Part shown: one piece after another, positions 1-13,200 of the stretch
How the letters are laid out: the number at the start of each line of letters is the position of its first letter
How positions within the stretch are numbered: the first letter of the stretch is position 1
Source of the DNA: Brugia malayi
Taxonomy: Eukaryota > Nematoda > Chromadorea > Rhabditida > Onchocercidae
Length of the DNA stretch: 64,000 nt
Assembly (NCBI RefSeq): GCF_000002995.4
Contig: NW_025062479.1
Span: 1,189,221 to 1,253,220, forward strand
Direction: 5' to 3'
Notes under the pieces: generated by a model
The model's input: only the letters and a program-made list of their open reading frames with translations
Database searches by the model: none
Told to the model about the DNA's origin: nothing
Position numbers and translations under genes: made by a program

Positions 1-1221
1 TGTGCAAAGAGTAAGAAAAATTCTGCTATCAATTTTAAGCAAATTTATGATGAATTAATTAAATAATAGAAAACAAATAAAGTGACATGAAAAAAAAAAA
101 AAAAAAAAAAAAGGTAAATGCAAAAAAGAGTAATGTAATTAGCAAGTATCCAATAAAAATATTGAACTAATATTGGTATCAATGAAAAAACAGTGATGAC
201 CAGTATAGATTTTACCTGTAATTTACTCACTGATTCTTTGATCATTCATTTCGCTCAGGTATCGTCACAAAGTAATGAGGAAGAGATGTTAACTAATGTA
301 GCATAGGAAACATTGAAAGATGTGAATTAACATTAGAGCAATTTAAACTTTAAAAAAAAAAGTGCAGAAAAAAAAAGGTATGAAAACAAATTGAAAAAAA
401 ATGATAATAAAATACTGCCAAGAGCAATTGTTGAGAATTTTTTTAATCTACTTCCTAACTTCTTCTGCAACTTGTCTGAACATTCTTATTTCATACTAAA
501 CATCATTTATCAATTTGATCTTTTCATATCAGTTAAATTTCATGACAATAATTATGAAAATTATATTTTCATATAAAATTGATATAATGTTATTTTAATT
601 GATTTCATTTTTATCTTCAAATTTAAGACAAAAAAAAAAATTTTTTTCATTCATTTCACATCTTTTCCTACCATTTTTCTTTTCCCTTCTTTGCTCATAT
701 ATTTCAAACTTTTAAAAAAAAAAAACAAAAAAAAGAAAAAAAATTTAGAAAAAGCAAAAAAAAAAAGGATAATATTTAAAAAATTTCAAAGTTAATTTAA
801 TTTTACTTTTTCAGAACTATTGTATATTTTTAAATAATACAAATGCAGTAATATTATTCTTAACATTTCGAGAGTGAAGGAAAAAGGAAACAGACCGTAT
901 CGAGAAAAGAATTATATTATATAGTTGATGATAACATAATGCTAGCTAATATTAGCATTCAAAAAAGCATTTATATCAAATCATTTGTTACATTTTTATA
1001 ATTATCATTTCTACACATCGAGCAATCACATTTAATCGTACAGAATGATCGATTTGCATTCATTTGCTATTATTTATCAAATAAAATGAAGAATTTTACT
1101 TACCCATGTAATATAATATAATGATAATGTATTTTATATAATTTACATCATATAGATATTGTAATAATTTCTAAAATTATATTCTTATTTCAAATAACTT
1201 ATATCATTTTCCACTCGAAAA

Positions 1222-1224
<3 letters not shown>

Positions 1225-1254
<30 letters not shown>
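1225..1254. repeat. (AT)n microsatellite
   Basis: Fifteen uninterrupted AT units follow an A run in intergenic DNA. Confidence 0.95.
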
Positions 1255-1258
<4 letters not shown>

Positions 1259-3116
1259 CAAAAATGAGTTGCCAGGAATTAATTAATTACAACTAAGTAA
1301 ACTTATTATAATAAATGACTTAAAGATTACGAAAAAATTGAAGTCGTAAGATTTAGAACATCAAAAATCACAATGCGTCACAGATGGCTTATCTGATGGA
1401 AAAGATTTTTCTTCAGTGTTGATATGATAATATCAAAGTACATTAACAATTGATCCAATCGACTTCTTCCTTTTCCTCCTTTACTATCATCCAATATATT
1501 AAAGATTTTTGATAAATTAACGTTGAACTATTCTTGACTTTTTTTTTCTCTTTAAAATTTTTCATTTCCTCTATCATTCTTTTTCCTCATCTGTCTTTTT
1601 TTTTTTTCTTTCTTGTTGCTAAAAAAGGTTTTTAATGAACAAAAAAAAAAAAACAAAAGAAGACTCCTGAATTTATTACTTAAAAGTAATAGTTTTACAA
1701 AATTGATTTGACATCTGCACAGATTATTTACTATTTTTTGTTTTCTTTTTTTACTTTTTAACTTTACCAATAATAGATTATTTATTTAGGCTTTTTACAT
1801 AGCATATCGTATTGATAATTCGTTTTCGTTCATTTTCCCTTCCCAAAGAAAAAAACAAAAAAAGCAAAAAAGAAGAAAAAAAATGGAATTACATTACTCA
1901 GCCGTTTATCAATTTCATTTAATGTAAGCATTTGACAAAAATTTTTTAATATAAACAAACATTTGAAGACAAAAAGAAACAATATATTTTGTTATTTATC
2001 TAATTCATTTAATATATATCACATTGATCTTTTTAATATATTATCATTATGCTTTTTTTTTTCTTTTAGAAATAAATTTTATTAAAAATATTTGTTCTTT
2101 TTTTTCCTTCACAAAAACAAAAAAGAGAGAGAGAAATTATCAAAATGAAATGATTATAGATGGATAGAGTGATAAGATGCATTAATTAATTATTTTTACT
2201 TCAGTGATATTAATGTTTTCATTTAATGACTTAACACCAATTGTTATGAAAAATGATAATTGTAAACATAAAGTACACTTCGTTCCCTTCTTTTTAATTT
2301 TTCCATTTGAAAAAAAAAAAAAAATAAATAAATAAATAAAATGAATAAATTGTTTTATTTTTCATTTCTTTGTTGGTATTGCTAAATAATAACTGAATTG
2401 AAAATGGAATCAAATTGCACACTTTTAAATGCAAAATTTGTTGATTACTTTAACAATTTTGATTTAATATCAATGATTTACACACATTTATATTTTCAAA
2501 ATTGCAATTATAATTGCCATTCAATAATTATTGAAATGATTAATGCTTTTATTTTTGCTATTATAATTTTGACAATAGTTCCAATAAATGCATGAATGGA
2601 AAAAATTTTTCAAGCATTTATTTTATAATAAAAGAAATACAATAAAGAAAACCAAACTTATAATTCTATCTAAAAAATAAAAATATCTTTTTTTTTTTAA
2701 AAAAAAAAATTTTTTTCAATGAGTATTAAATAAGATTAATCATATAGAATTATTTAATAAATTATTGTTTCACTTTTAAGATAGTTAGGCAATTATTTGA
2801 ATACGACAAAAACTTTTTACTATTTTACTAAAAGTTAAATAGCTAAGAAAAAATAACAAAATTTGATCAGTGGTTAGGAGAAAAATCATCTCATAATTTT
2901 TTGATATTTTAAAGCAAATTTATCATATTTTTGAAAATGAAAGAAAAAAAAGAATGGAGCATTTTTTTTTTTTGTTTTTTGAAAAAAAAAAAAAATGTTA
3001 AAAAACAAACTTAGATGATTCAATATGACTCATAGTATTTGTTTTTTTAATTGATTCTAATGAAATTAATGCAATGAATAATGAAAGGAAGAAACAAAAT
3101 AAATAAAAATTTTCTA

Positions 3117-3172
3117 ATTATGAGATTTAGCTCTTTTTTTTTACAATTATTATGAGATTTAGCTATTTTTTT
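3117..3172. repeat. 32-bp tandem duplication
   Basis: The 16-mer ATTATGAGATTTAGCT starts at 3117 and again at 3149, each followed by a T run. The period is 32 bp. This looks like a simple local duplication in intergenic DNA. Confidence 0.75.
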
Positions 3173-4166
3173 AAAATTAACTAGCTCACTAAAACATCTT
3201 TTCCATTATAAATTCATTAAATTTTATTGCAGCAATTTAAAATGAATGATTTACTTAGAAAGAGAAAAACAACAAACAAAAAAAAAATTTAACCTAAAAG
3301 TTGATGATCGAAGTTCATCCTTTCGTATGTTTTATTTCTTAAATGAAAAATGGTTCCTTCAGTAAAAAAAAGAAGAAAGAAAAAAGAAAAAAGAATTGCG
3401 CTGTAAAAATTGTTTCAAAAAAAGCAGAAATTGACTTCACAATCTTCAAGTTCATTTATTACACTTTTTTTAGCATTTTTTTTTTCAAAAAAAAAAACAC
3501 AAAAATAATTTAGACATACGGAATTTTAACGAAATTATCAATTTTTATTCTACATGCAGTTAGCACCGCTTTTGTAGATTGACGAATTTTTGATCGAGAA
3601 GATTTGCCGATTTAACGAAAATTAGTCATTGCTTCAAAGAAAAATTTTAAAAATGTATTTAGATTGGAAATAATTTATCTCTAATTTAGTTCTCAATACT
3701 AAAGTTTACTTAGTTATTGAGAAATACTGATAGCTGCTTTTCAGTAATTAATTAGTCATAATTCATTGGAACAAAATATTTTCGGATAAATTTATGGGAT
3801 AATCAATAACTTTAAATTTTCGGCAGATTTCTCTAAAAGCTTATAATACTCAAGAAAAAAAAAAGACATTTTAATTAATTTAATAAGTTGCATAATTACT
3901 TTAGCTGGATTATATTTTCAATATTTCAATTTCACATTTCATTGTTCTTTTTTCATCTCTGAGCAAAATATAATAACTTTTAGAGGAATTGATAATATAT
4001 GAAATTTTTCAACAAAAGAAGAATCGATAACATTATTAAAATTCATGCCATCTATTGCCCAACAATTTATTCTTTCTAAAATTTGGAAGCATTTAGATTT
4101 ATAAAATTTGTTGAGAAATGCATTGCAGTCTTTGTTGTTGGTGTATTTAAGAAGTGTTGTGCATAA

Positions 4167-4172
4167 TTTATT
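4167..4172 (-). terminator. poly(A) signal of the NACHT-WD40 gene
   Basis: TTTATT on the plus strand reads AATAAA on the minus strand, about 100 nt past the stop codon at 4274-4276. It is the nearest canonical signal downstream. Confidence 0.5.
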
Positions 4173-4273
4173 TATAATATAAATGCAAATGATGAATAAT
4201 AATTTAAACATCAATTTAAATTATATATTATTTACAAGTTATTTGATAAAAGAAAAATTAAAATATCTCAATT

Positions 4274-7200
4274 CTACTGCACTGTACATAAATTTGATTT
4301 AGTTGGACAATGCATTGAAGAATTAGAGGTTTTACTGGTTACCGATTTTGAAAATGATGGTTTTGATGTAGATGTTACAGCTACTGATGAATTTGGTACC
4401 AAACTTTTACTAGTTTTCAAAATTGAATGCAATGGTGCCGATGATTCCTTTCCATCTGTTTGTATTACTGATTTATGATAATCAGTTGCTTTTGATAATG
4501 TTCGATTTCTCCTTTCCATTGCTGTTGATAATCGAGATGAATTTTTATCATTATTTTTGCTACCTTAAATATACAATAAAATTTATTAATTTCTATTTTC
4601 TCAGTTAAATAATTCAATAATCATTTAAAAATATTTCATATTATTCAACTTTCTCTTTTTTAAGTATTACAGAAAACAAAAAAGAAAAAAAAATTAAATT
4701 TTTGAATTCTAACCAAATGAAATGCTTGGTTTCGATTTTCTGTGAGTATAATCGTTTGATTTTCTATTCATACCCGAACCAATAAGTTCACTTGCTGGAA
4801 TATTATGAAGACAAAGAATTGGTAATTGAGAGCAATTGGTAAGTTGCAGTAGGATACGATGACAATCCATAGAAGATGCCTTAAATTTTTATGAATTATA
4901 TTTTATAGCAAGTTTGCTCAATTTCCAACGAATAATTCGAATTTAAATCATCTATTGGTAAATATTAATTCAAATTTCATTCGTTAATTTTGAGCCATTA
5001 ATACATACAAGCTTTTTAGCAGTACTGTGAGCATTGAAGCTTGAAAGTAGTGTTCCATCTTTTACACTATATGCTTCTATCCAACCAGTTGAATTTGCTA
5101 AAATATTCGCATTATGATCTAAATCGATGAATTGAAATTATATTACAAAATTGAAATAAAATTAAATTTATAAATATATGTATGTATTATTACTGCAAAT
5201 AATTATAATCAATAATTATAATCGTGATATAAATGTAGTAGATTATATTATCAAAAGTTGCATTTTGATCTTCATTTTGATTTGATAAAAATTTCAATCA
5301 ATCGACCGTTTTTTTTTTTTAAATAATTACTTATGAAAGTAACCTGAAAGAATAACAGTTGCATCAGCATTGATAGCTAATGCTGTTACAGGTGATTCCG
5401 TTTTCAATGAAATAAGAGCATTTCCAGTTGATGTTGCCCAAATAATTATCTGCGAATCTTTTGCACCACTAATAATTATATTTTCATCATCTGCGACAAC
5501 ACAACACATAACTGTCTCTTCATGTCCAACAAGTACCTGTAAAATTAATTGAAATTTTAGATGTCTGAAGAATTGACATAAATGCAATTTATTGCTGCAT
5601 TAGATGACCTTTTGGTTGCATTCGTTTTTTTTTTTTTTTTTTCAATTTTAAATTTCTGAGAAAAAATGAACCCAGCTTTATCAATGATATAATTAAACTA
5701 TTGCTTTATATTAACTAGTTTTTTTTTTTTTTTTTTGTTTCTTGTTCATTGTGTAAGTAAGTATTTATTGAATAGATTATAAATAATAGCAACAAAATTA
5801 ATAACAAAGTTTGCTTCCTAGAAGTAAAGTATCTTTTGCTTAATTATACCGTATTTCTTTGTTTCTTTTCTCTTTCGTTTCATGTAGAGGATAAATATTT
5901 TATCAGTAAAAATGTACAATTATCATTACCTGCATAAGAAGGCCAGTGTTTATTTGCCAAAGTTTCAAAGATAAGTCAGCTGAACCGGTTACAAGCAAAG
6001 TACTTTTTGATGAGGTATTCAAGCATGTTATTTCTTCGTTATGACAAATTTCTGCTTTCATTACAACGCTTTCATCCTCAATTGACCATATTCTTAATCT
6101 GATAAAAAAAAAAGAAAAAAACTTTACTCTTTCTAGAGTTTAAAATTAAGGTTTAAGTTTTTTTTTTTTTTTTTTTTTTTGTTCAAAACTCCTCATGTAT
6201 TTGTTTTAAAATTTTTTGAAAGTTTGCACTTTCAATTGATTCATTTGATAAAAGAGTTATTTGTTTAAATTAAGCAAAATATCATGCATTCATATTCTCA
6301 ACAATCACAAATAATACATCACTTTGTCCTTTTTTTTTTTTTCTGCTCTAAACTTTCACTGTTTATTGATTTATTACAAAAGCATATAAAATAAGAAGAA
6401 ATAAAGTTTGAAATAAATTTTGTTTCTTTGCTAACATTAAAAAGAAATAGCAATTAAATTTAATAAAAAAGAAAGTAAAGAGAATAATTACTCTTTTTTA
6501 CTGTCTGGAAGATATCCGATTAGATAGGTACTATTTGGTAGCAGGAAAACTGGTGATTGAATACCGGTGAATGCAAGAATCCTATCCGCTTGAAATGTTT
6601 CATCAGTGCCAAATAAATTCCATATGAGTACAATATTAGACCGATCAACAGATAATATTCGATATCCATCAGATAAACAAAATATTGATTCGATAGCTTT
6701 GCTATGATGCTACAAAAATAGCAAAATAAAGATTTTCTTCCATTCAAGTTATAATTTAATTTTATTTTAAAATAATTTTACATTCTCAATTTAAAATTTA
6801 GTCTAGCTCATGAACTATTCATGAATTCAAAAAACTTTTACTTTTTTTCTAAATTAAATTTTAAAATTGTAATGAAAGAAAAAAATTGCAACATTATGGA
6901 TATGCTAAAATAATACATTTATGAATAAAAACCATACAGTAATGATTCGTCTTAATTTTCCATTGCTTGAATTCCAAATATTAATTTGACCTTCAGCATC
7001 ACCACTTAGCAAGAAAATGGAATTAATAGAAAATTTTACACGAAGTGCTGGTACAGATCGCTTTTGAATCATCTAGAAAACAATCTTCTTTTTTTTCATT
7101 CCTCTTTCTTTCAGATTTAAATTTTGAATAAAATTTATGAAAAAAATGGAAAAATTTTTTAGCTAAATTTACTAGTCTACTATTTGGCATATAATTCTCT

Positions 7201-10200
7201 ATGTTATTTAAATTTCATTAAATCCTAAGATTGTATTTTGACAAATTAATTCGAGAAACGAACTGTACAAACGCATTGACATATTTCTAAATCCCACAAT
7301 GCCACAGTACCATCAGTTGTTGTACAAGCAGCACTTTTCTCATCTGGTGATATACACATATCGGTTACAATTCCTGCAAGATTATAGTAAATCAGAAAAA
7401 AAGTTTGATCCTTTTTTATTAACTAATTATTTCAAATTAGCGGTTAATTATTTGTTTGCATTAATGATAATTGGATAAATGAGCTCATTGGAGGAAAAAG
7501 AAAAAATATTTGTGATAAAAAAATTTACAATAATTTTATTTTTATCAATTACTTTTTTCATGATTGGCATTTATTTCATGGTGTTGATGCTGAATGTTCC
7601 AAATACTAATGCGATTACCACATGCTGATAGCAAGAAATAATTATCATTTGTAATCTAAAAAATTTTGTAAAATTTTGACGAAAAATTGAGATTTAAAAT
7701 TCATTTCTGCAAATTAAATTATTCCACCAATATTTTGATATTGCAAAATATACAATTAATTCCATTAATATCTAAAATGAATTAAAAATGATACTTTTAG
7801 CGATGTAACCGGTTGCCTATTGATGCAATTCAGGATATCCAACAATTTCCCGTTATGTATATCAAAAACATAAATTTTTGCAAATGTTGCAACAAAAAGT
7901 TGACAATCATCATATGCTGCAACCATTGAGACAACTTTTCCATCATGACCGGATAATTCATGTAATTCCTGACCGGATACTGTCCCGAATACCTTTAGCG
8001 TTTCATCTTCACATGCAACTACCACAAAAGCATCGTTACTAAAAACAAAAAAAAAAAAAAAAAACAAAAAACAAAAAACAAAGAAATAAAAGGTTTTAAT
8101 TTAACCTAAAAATCACAATTAAATAATAAGCAAACTGATATTATTTCATTAAAATTATATAAGATTAAGATGAATTTCTTAAATTTGAAAATTTGTTATA
8201 TTTATTCAAGAGAAAAAAAAAAAAAAAAAGGAAAAAGAAATGATATTAAAGAAGTATAAAAATTTTACCTAGTCATTGTGATGCATGATACTGGTGCCAT
8301 AAGCCCAGCTAACCGAACGGCCAATTCACCGGTCGATAAATTCCAAACTATGACGACAAATTCGCCAGATCCTAAAATTAATAATCATTACTGATATATA
8401 TAATTCATTAACGATTTATATTTAAATGAATTGCAACATACCGGTAACCAAGAATTCATCATTTGATGCAAGCGCTAATGAAACAACAGTTCCTGTATGA
8501 TCTTTGAAAGAATGCACAACTTCCCAATTTTCCACCGAGATTACCTGAAATATTTTTGTTTTAAGATGTTATAATCAAATATTTGATATTTTAAATTCAA
8601 TTTTACAGTCTTATAGTATTTGAATGATTATCAAGTAAATAAAAAAGTTCTTACATTAGCACATGAATCGGTACCACCAGTGATAACATATTTGCAATCA
8701 GAAGTTATCAATGAGCAAATCACTCGACCTCTGTGTGGTTTCATTATATGTACTGCTTTGTCCTGTAATCAATCATCACCTGATTTTATTTGAAATTACT
8801 GCTTGTATTAATTCAAAATTAAAAAGAAAAACTTTGTATGGAATAAATTTACTAATAAAAGTATTAGCTATATATATAAAAAAAAAAAAACAACAAAAAA
8901 AAACCGTTACTATTTCTAGTAAATTATTTACAATTATTATTCTAAAAAGTAATAATAGTATGTCGTTTTTTTTCACAAAAAAAAAAGAAAAAAACTGGAA
9001 AGAATAATTAACTAATTTGTTAATTATTTGCTAATTATTAATAATACCTTTGAGAAATCCCATATTCTAACAGTACAATCCGTTGATGTTGTTGCAAAAA
9101 ATGATCCATCAGGACTAATAGATATTGACGTAACACGTCTTTCATGACCTGAAATAATAATTTCAGACTACTTTTTCTTTTTTTCTTTCACTAATTTCAC
9201 CACTTTTTCTTTTCATAATCTAAAATGTTTACAAAAAAAAGTATTTTTTTTTCTAATTTTTTTTTTTTTTTTGCTAACTTAAAATATATCAAAACTAATT
9301 TAGAAAGAAACACTTTTCACTATTCGATATGTAATAATTATTTAATTAAAAATAAAAAATTAACTGGAAAAAAAAAGATAAAAAAAGAACAATATTATGT
9401 ATTATTTTTGAAGCAATCATTTTGTTGCAGTATTTGAAAAAGAAAAAAGAAAATCATTTACCTATGTTTAATTTTAGACATATTTAATAAAATTCAAAAT
9501 CATCAATAAACCTTTAAATGTACGAATCAATAACTGCGATGTTATATGATACATATATACTAAACCAATTGATGATTCATTTCCAGCAATGAGTAAATGT
9601 TGATGATTGTATGTTGGTTGTAGGATCGTATATGATGGACGCCATTCTGGTAGTGTAAATGATAAAATCTAAACAATTATGATAAAAAAAAAACAAAACT
9701 GATTATTTGATATTTATTAAATTTCATAATTAACATACCCGTTCTACTTTTTTTGGTGGTATCCAACAAGTTAAAGGTACCAATAAAGGTTGATCATGAT
9801 ACCTATCAACCCATGACATCGCCTGTTCAACCATTATATTCAAAAATTGACTATTTGTTTCTGAAAAAAAAAAATAAAAAAGAGGAAAAATAAAATAAAT
9901 AATCATATTTTATTATTCATTTAGTTATTCAATTTAATAAACAAAGATTTAGTTTAATAATTTTAATTATTTCTCAATCAATTTTTTTTTTTTTTTTTGT
10001 GTTTTCTTTCATAATAAATACTTTTAATCACAATAATAAAAGTTAAAAATTAAGTTGTAAATTTTTTCGTAGAAGTTTTTTGAGAGCTAACTGCTTGTAT
10101 ATTGTAATCTGTTGATCAATTCCGCAGCTAATTGATTATGATCACGAATAATTGTATTTAAGGAAGGAAATATAACTTGTTGAAATAGCACCTAAATGAA

Positions 10201-13200
10201 ATATATGAATTTAAATAATTAAAAGAATTAGTTTTCTCACTTTTTTTTTTTTTTGTAAATGCCAAATTTAGTTAATAAATGTGACTAAATGTAATAAAGT
10301 TAAAAATTTGCAGTAATTGAAAGAAAAAATTAATAAAAAAGAAATTAATGCTACAGAAGAATAACTGATAAGATTATTTGGCGGACAATATTTTGTTATC
10401 ATTATTGAATCCTATTTGAGGCTTATAAATTAAACATAAGTTTACAATAACCTCTTCTTTTTTTTTTGCTCTCTCTCGCTTACTTTTTTACTTCCTTTAT
10501 CATGAATGCTTTTCTCCTTAGGTTCAATTCATTTTTTTGTTTTTATGATTGTCCATCTGTATGATTATTAGGTCAATTAACAATTCAAATTATAGAATAA
10601 ATATTATTTCTCTTTTTTTTCTTTTGTCTCACTCTCTGTTTATTCCTAATTCGAAATAATTTAATGAATTGTTTAAAATACTTTAAAATAGATATTAATG
10701 AGAAAATAATATAATTTATTAAAAAGCAATTGGATTATAAAATAAAAAATGCCAATAATTTCTTAACAATTTAATGCAATACTTGCAAGTTATACCTGTA
10801 TGTCATGGTGCAATACTTGCATGCAGCATTCTTCATAAATGCTTAGCAATAGAAAAATTCCACATGCACTAATGCATGCTTCAATATATTCGAAATGACA
10901 AAGTGCAAACCTTTTCAAATCATCCATATTACCTAATTAAATTTTGACATTTTTTATTAATTCTTGTTTAACAAAAATTTGAAAATATTTGTCAATGAGT
11001 AAAATATTATCGTTTTCAATTAAATTTTGAAAAAAAAAATTTTTTTTTTCAACTTCTAGATAATTTCAAGAAGAGAGAAAGAAACAATTAGAAAAGCTCT
11101 ATTTTCAAGGATTATTTAATCTTTTGAAAAAAACAAAAAAATTAAAATAATTTACCGGTATGTAATAAATGATACCATAGGTTGCGTACTTTCCGTATGT
11201 TTACCGTACCGTCATCCTGTTTCAGTGGTCGTGGAAATGTTGGAATTTCATTTGGTGAAGGTAATAGTGAACAAATTGAATGAGTATTATTAACATCAGC
11301 AAATAAATGGGCAATTAATCCGTGAGCTTTTATCAGTTCACTCTAAAGTAATAGGATAACAAAGTTTTTTGTTTAAGCATATTTATCACAATTTGATTTT
11401 TAATCTATAACATTCAAAAAATGAATTAAAAATAAATTAACAAATGAAAAAGTTATCTTAGCTGCTAACGATATTAAATGGAAAATTCATTAGTAAACAA
11501 ACAAGTAAGCAAACAAACAAATCTTCCTTCTTTTTAAAGCAAGAAAGTTTCTGGAATGTTCAGATTTTTTTTTTTTTTTTTTTAGCCATTAAAATTCATT
11601 GTATCATTTTATGCTATGTTAAAATAGACCTGATTAGTTAAATAACGACGACGAGCAATATTTATAATAAATAAATGACTCCATTTGTAAACAAGACGAT
11701 TTCCACATATAAATTCAACAATAAAACATCCTAAATTTTACTTTTCAAAAGACAAAAAAAGTTATACAGTATGAAATCTTAACAAGCAAAGAAAAAATTG
11801 ATGATAAATATGTAAGAATGTATCGAAAACTTTAAGTCTTAATTGTTAAGGATTATAAGTAACAACTGATCAGACAAACAAAATGGATGAGAAAAATAAT
11901 CAAACAAATATTTGTAAACCGAGTTTATCAATAACTGAATGAAGAATTAGTGATAATGATGAATTTGCGGTGATTTCACTGTCCAATTCACCGCTCATTG
12001 TTAATGCATCCAAAATTTCCAACGTAGTAAGCCCGTATGGTGTAACAGTTAAAAGTTGCGCAAATGTTCGTACAAATAAAACACCATTGTAATTTTCAGT
12101 ATGACAAAAATATTCATCGATGTCACCAACAAATGGACGATTAATTCCATCAGTAATTTGTTTTAGTAATAATTGAGCAATTATAATATTGTTGTTATTA
12201 GCTTCTACCTAAAAAAGAAAGAAAAAAAAATTAATGTGACGCATAAATTTCATTTAATGCTTAGTTAATTATATAACAAATTTAATTTGAAAAGTTGAAA
12301 TAGCATTTTAAAAAAATTAAATCACCCAAATTAAACCAAAAAAAAAAAAAAGATGAAAAAATGGCGTACAATATTTTGTATTTCATCCATTTGTCGTTTA
12401 TTTAATGTATTATCATCAATATTTAATTTGATATACTGCATGATGTCATCAGTGGTAAAATCCGGTAATTCATACAGGATAGGTTGTTGATGCATAAATG
12501 GTATTGTTTGAGGTTGATCTGTTGTACATATTAAAACAAGATTGGATAAACATTTCCGGAATTGTTGATCTAAATTACTCATCACTCGTCCATATTTAAT
12601 CAAATTAACATCATCGATTAGTACAAATACCGGCCGATTTAGCTTTTCCAGCAATGACTTGAAAATGGCAAGTGTTGATGATAAATGAAATGATCTTATC
12701 AATAATTCCGTATCTTGACCCATTAGAGCACATAATGTCATGCATATGTTATGCCATAATTCATGAGCATATTCTGATGAAGATGTTAAATTAATAAACC
12801 TAAAAATTTTAATGATAAAATATTAAGTGCTAAAAAAAGAAAATACAAAAAAAGATTTTTGAAACAAATTTAACTAATTTCAAATTTTACATATCAAAAT
12901 TGATATGTATTGCTTAAAATTATAGCAGGAAAAAATGTTTATTAAAAAATTCAACTGCAAACTATAATTTAAACTAAATAATGTTACATCATGTTTTATG
13001 AAAAAAAGAAAAAAGAATTCACACCTAATAATAGCATAACGATTTCTTTTAATTAATACTTCATATAATTGGCATAGAAGAGCTGTCTTTCCAGAAATTT
13101 GATTTCCTAAAATATGAAAGTATCCTTTGCTTTTATTGATGAAGATATCAAACATTTTATCAATATTTTCTCGTGCTATCCATTTCTTTGGTAATTGTCG

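Larger units (their letters stand above)
1..4273. other. A+T-rich intergenic region
   Basis: No convincing exon is seen on either strand. Open frames here are short and low in complexity, made mostly of Lys/Asn/Phe/Ile from A and T runs. The stretch holds many poly(A) and poly(T) tracts, an (AT)n microsatellite at 1225-1254 and a 32-bp tandem duplication at 3117-3172. Its right end contains the 3' untranslated region of the minus-strand NACHT-WD40 gene. Confidence 0.7.
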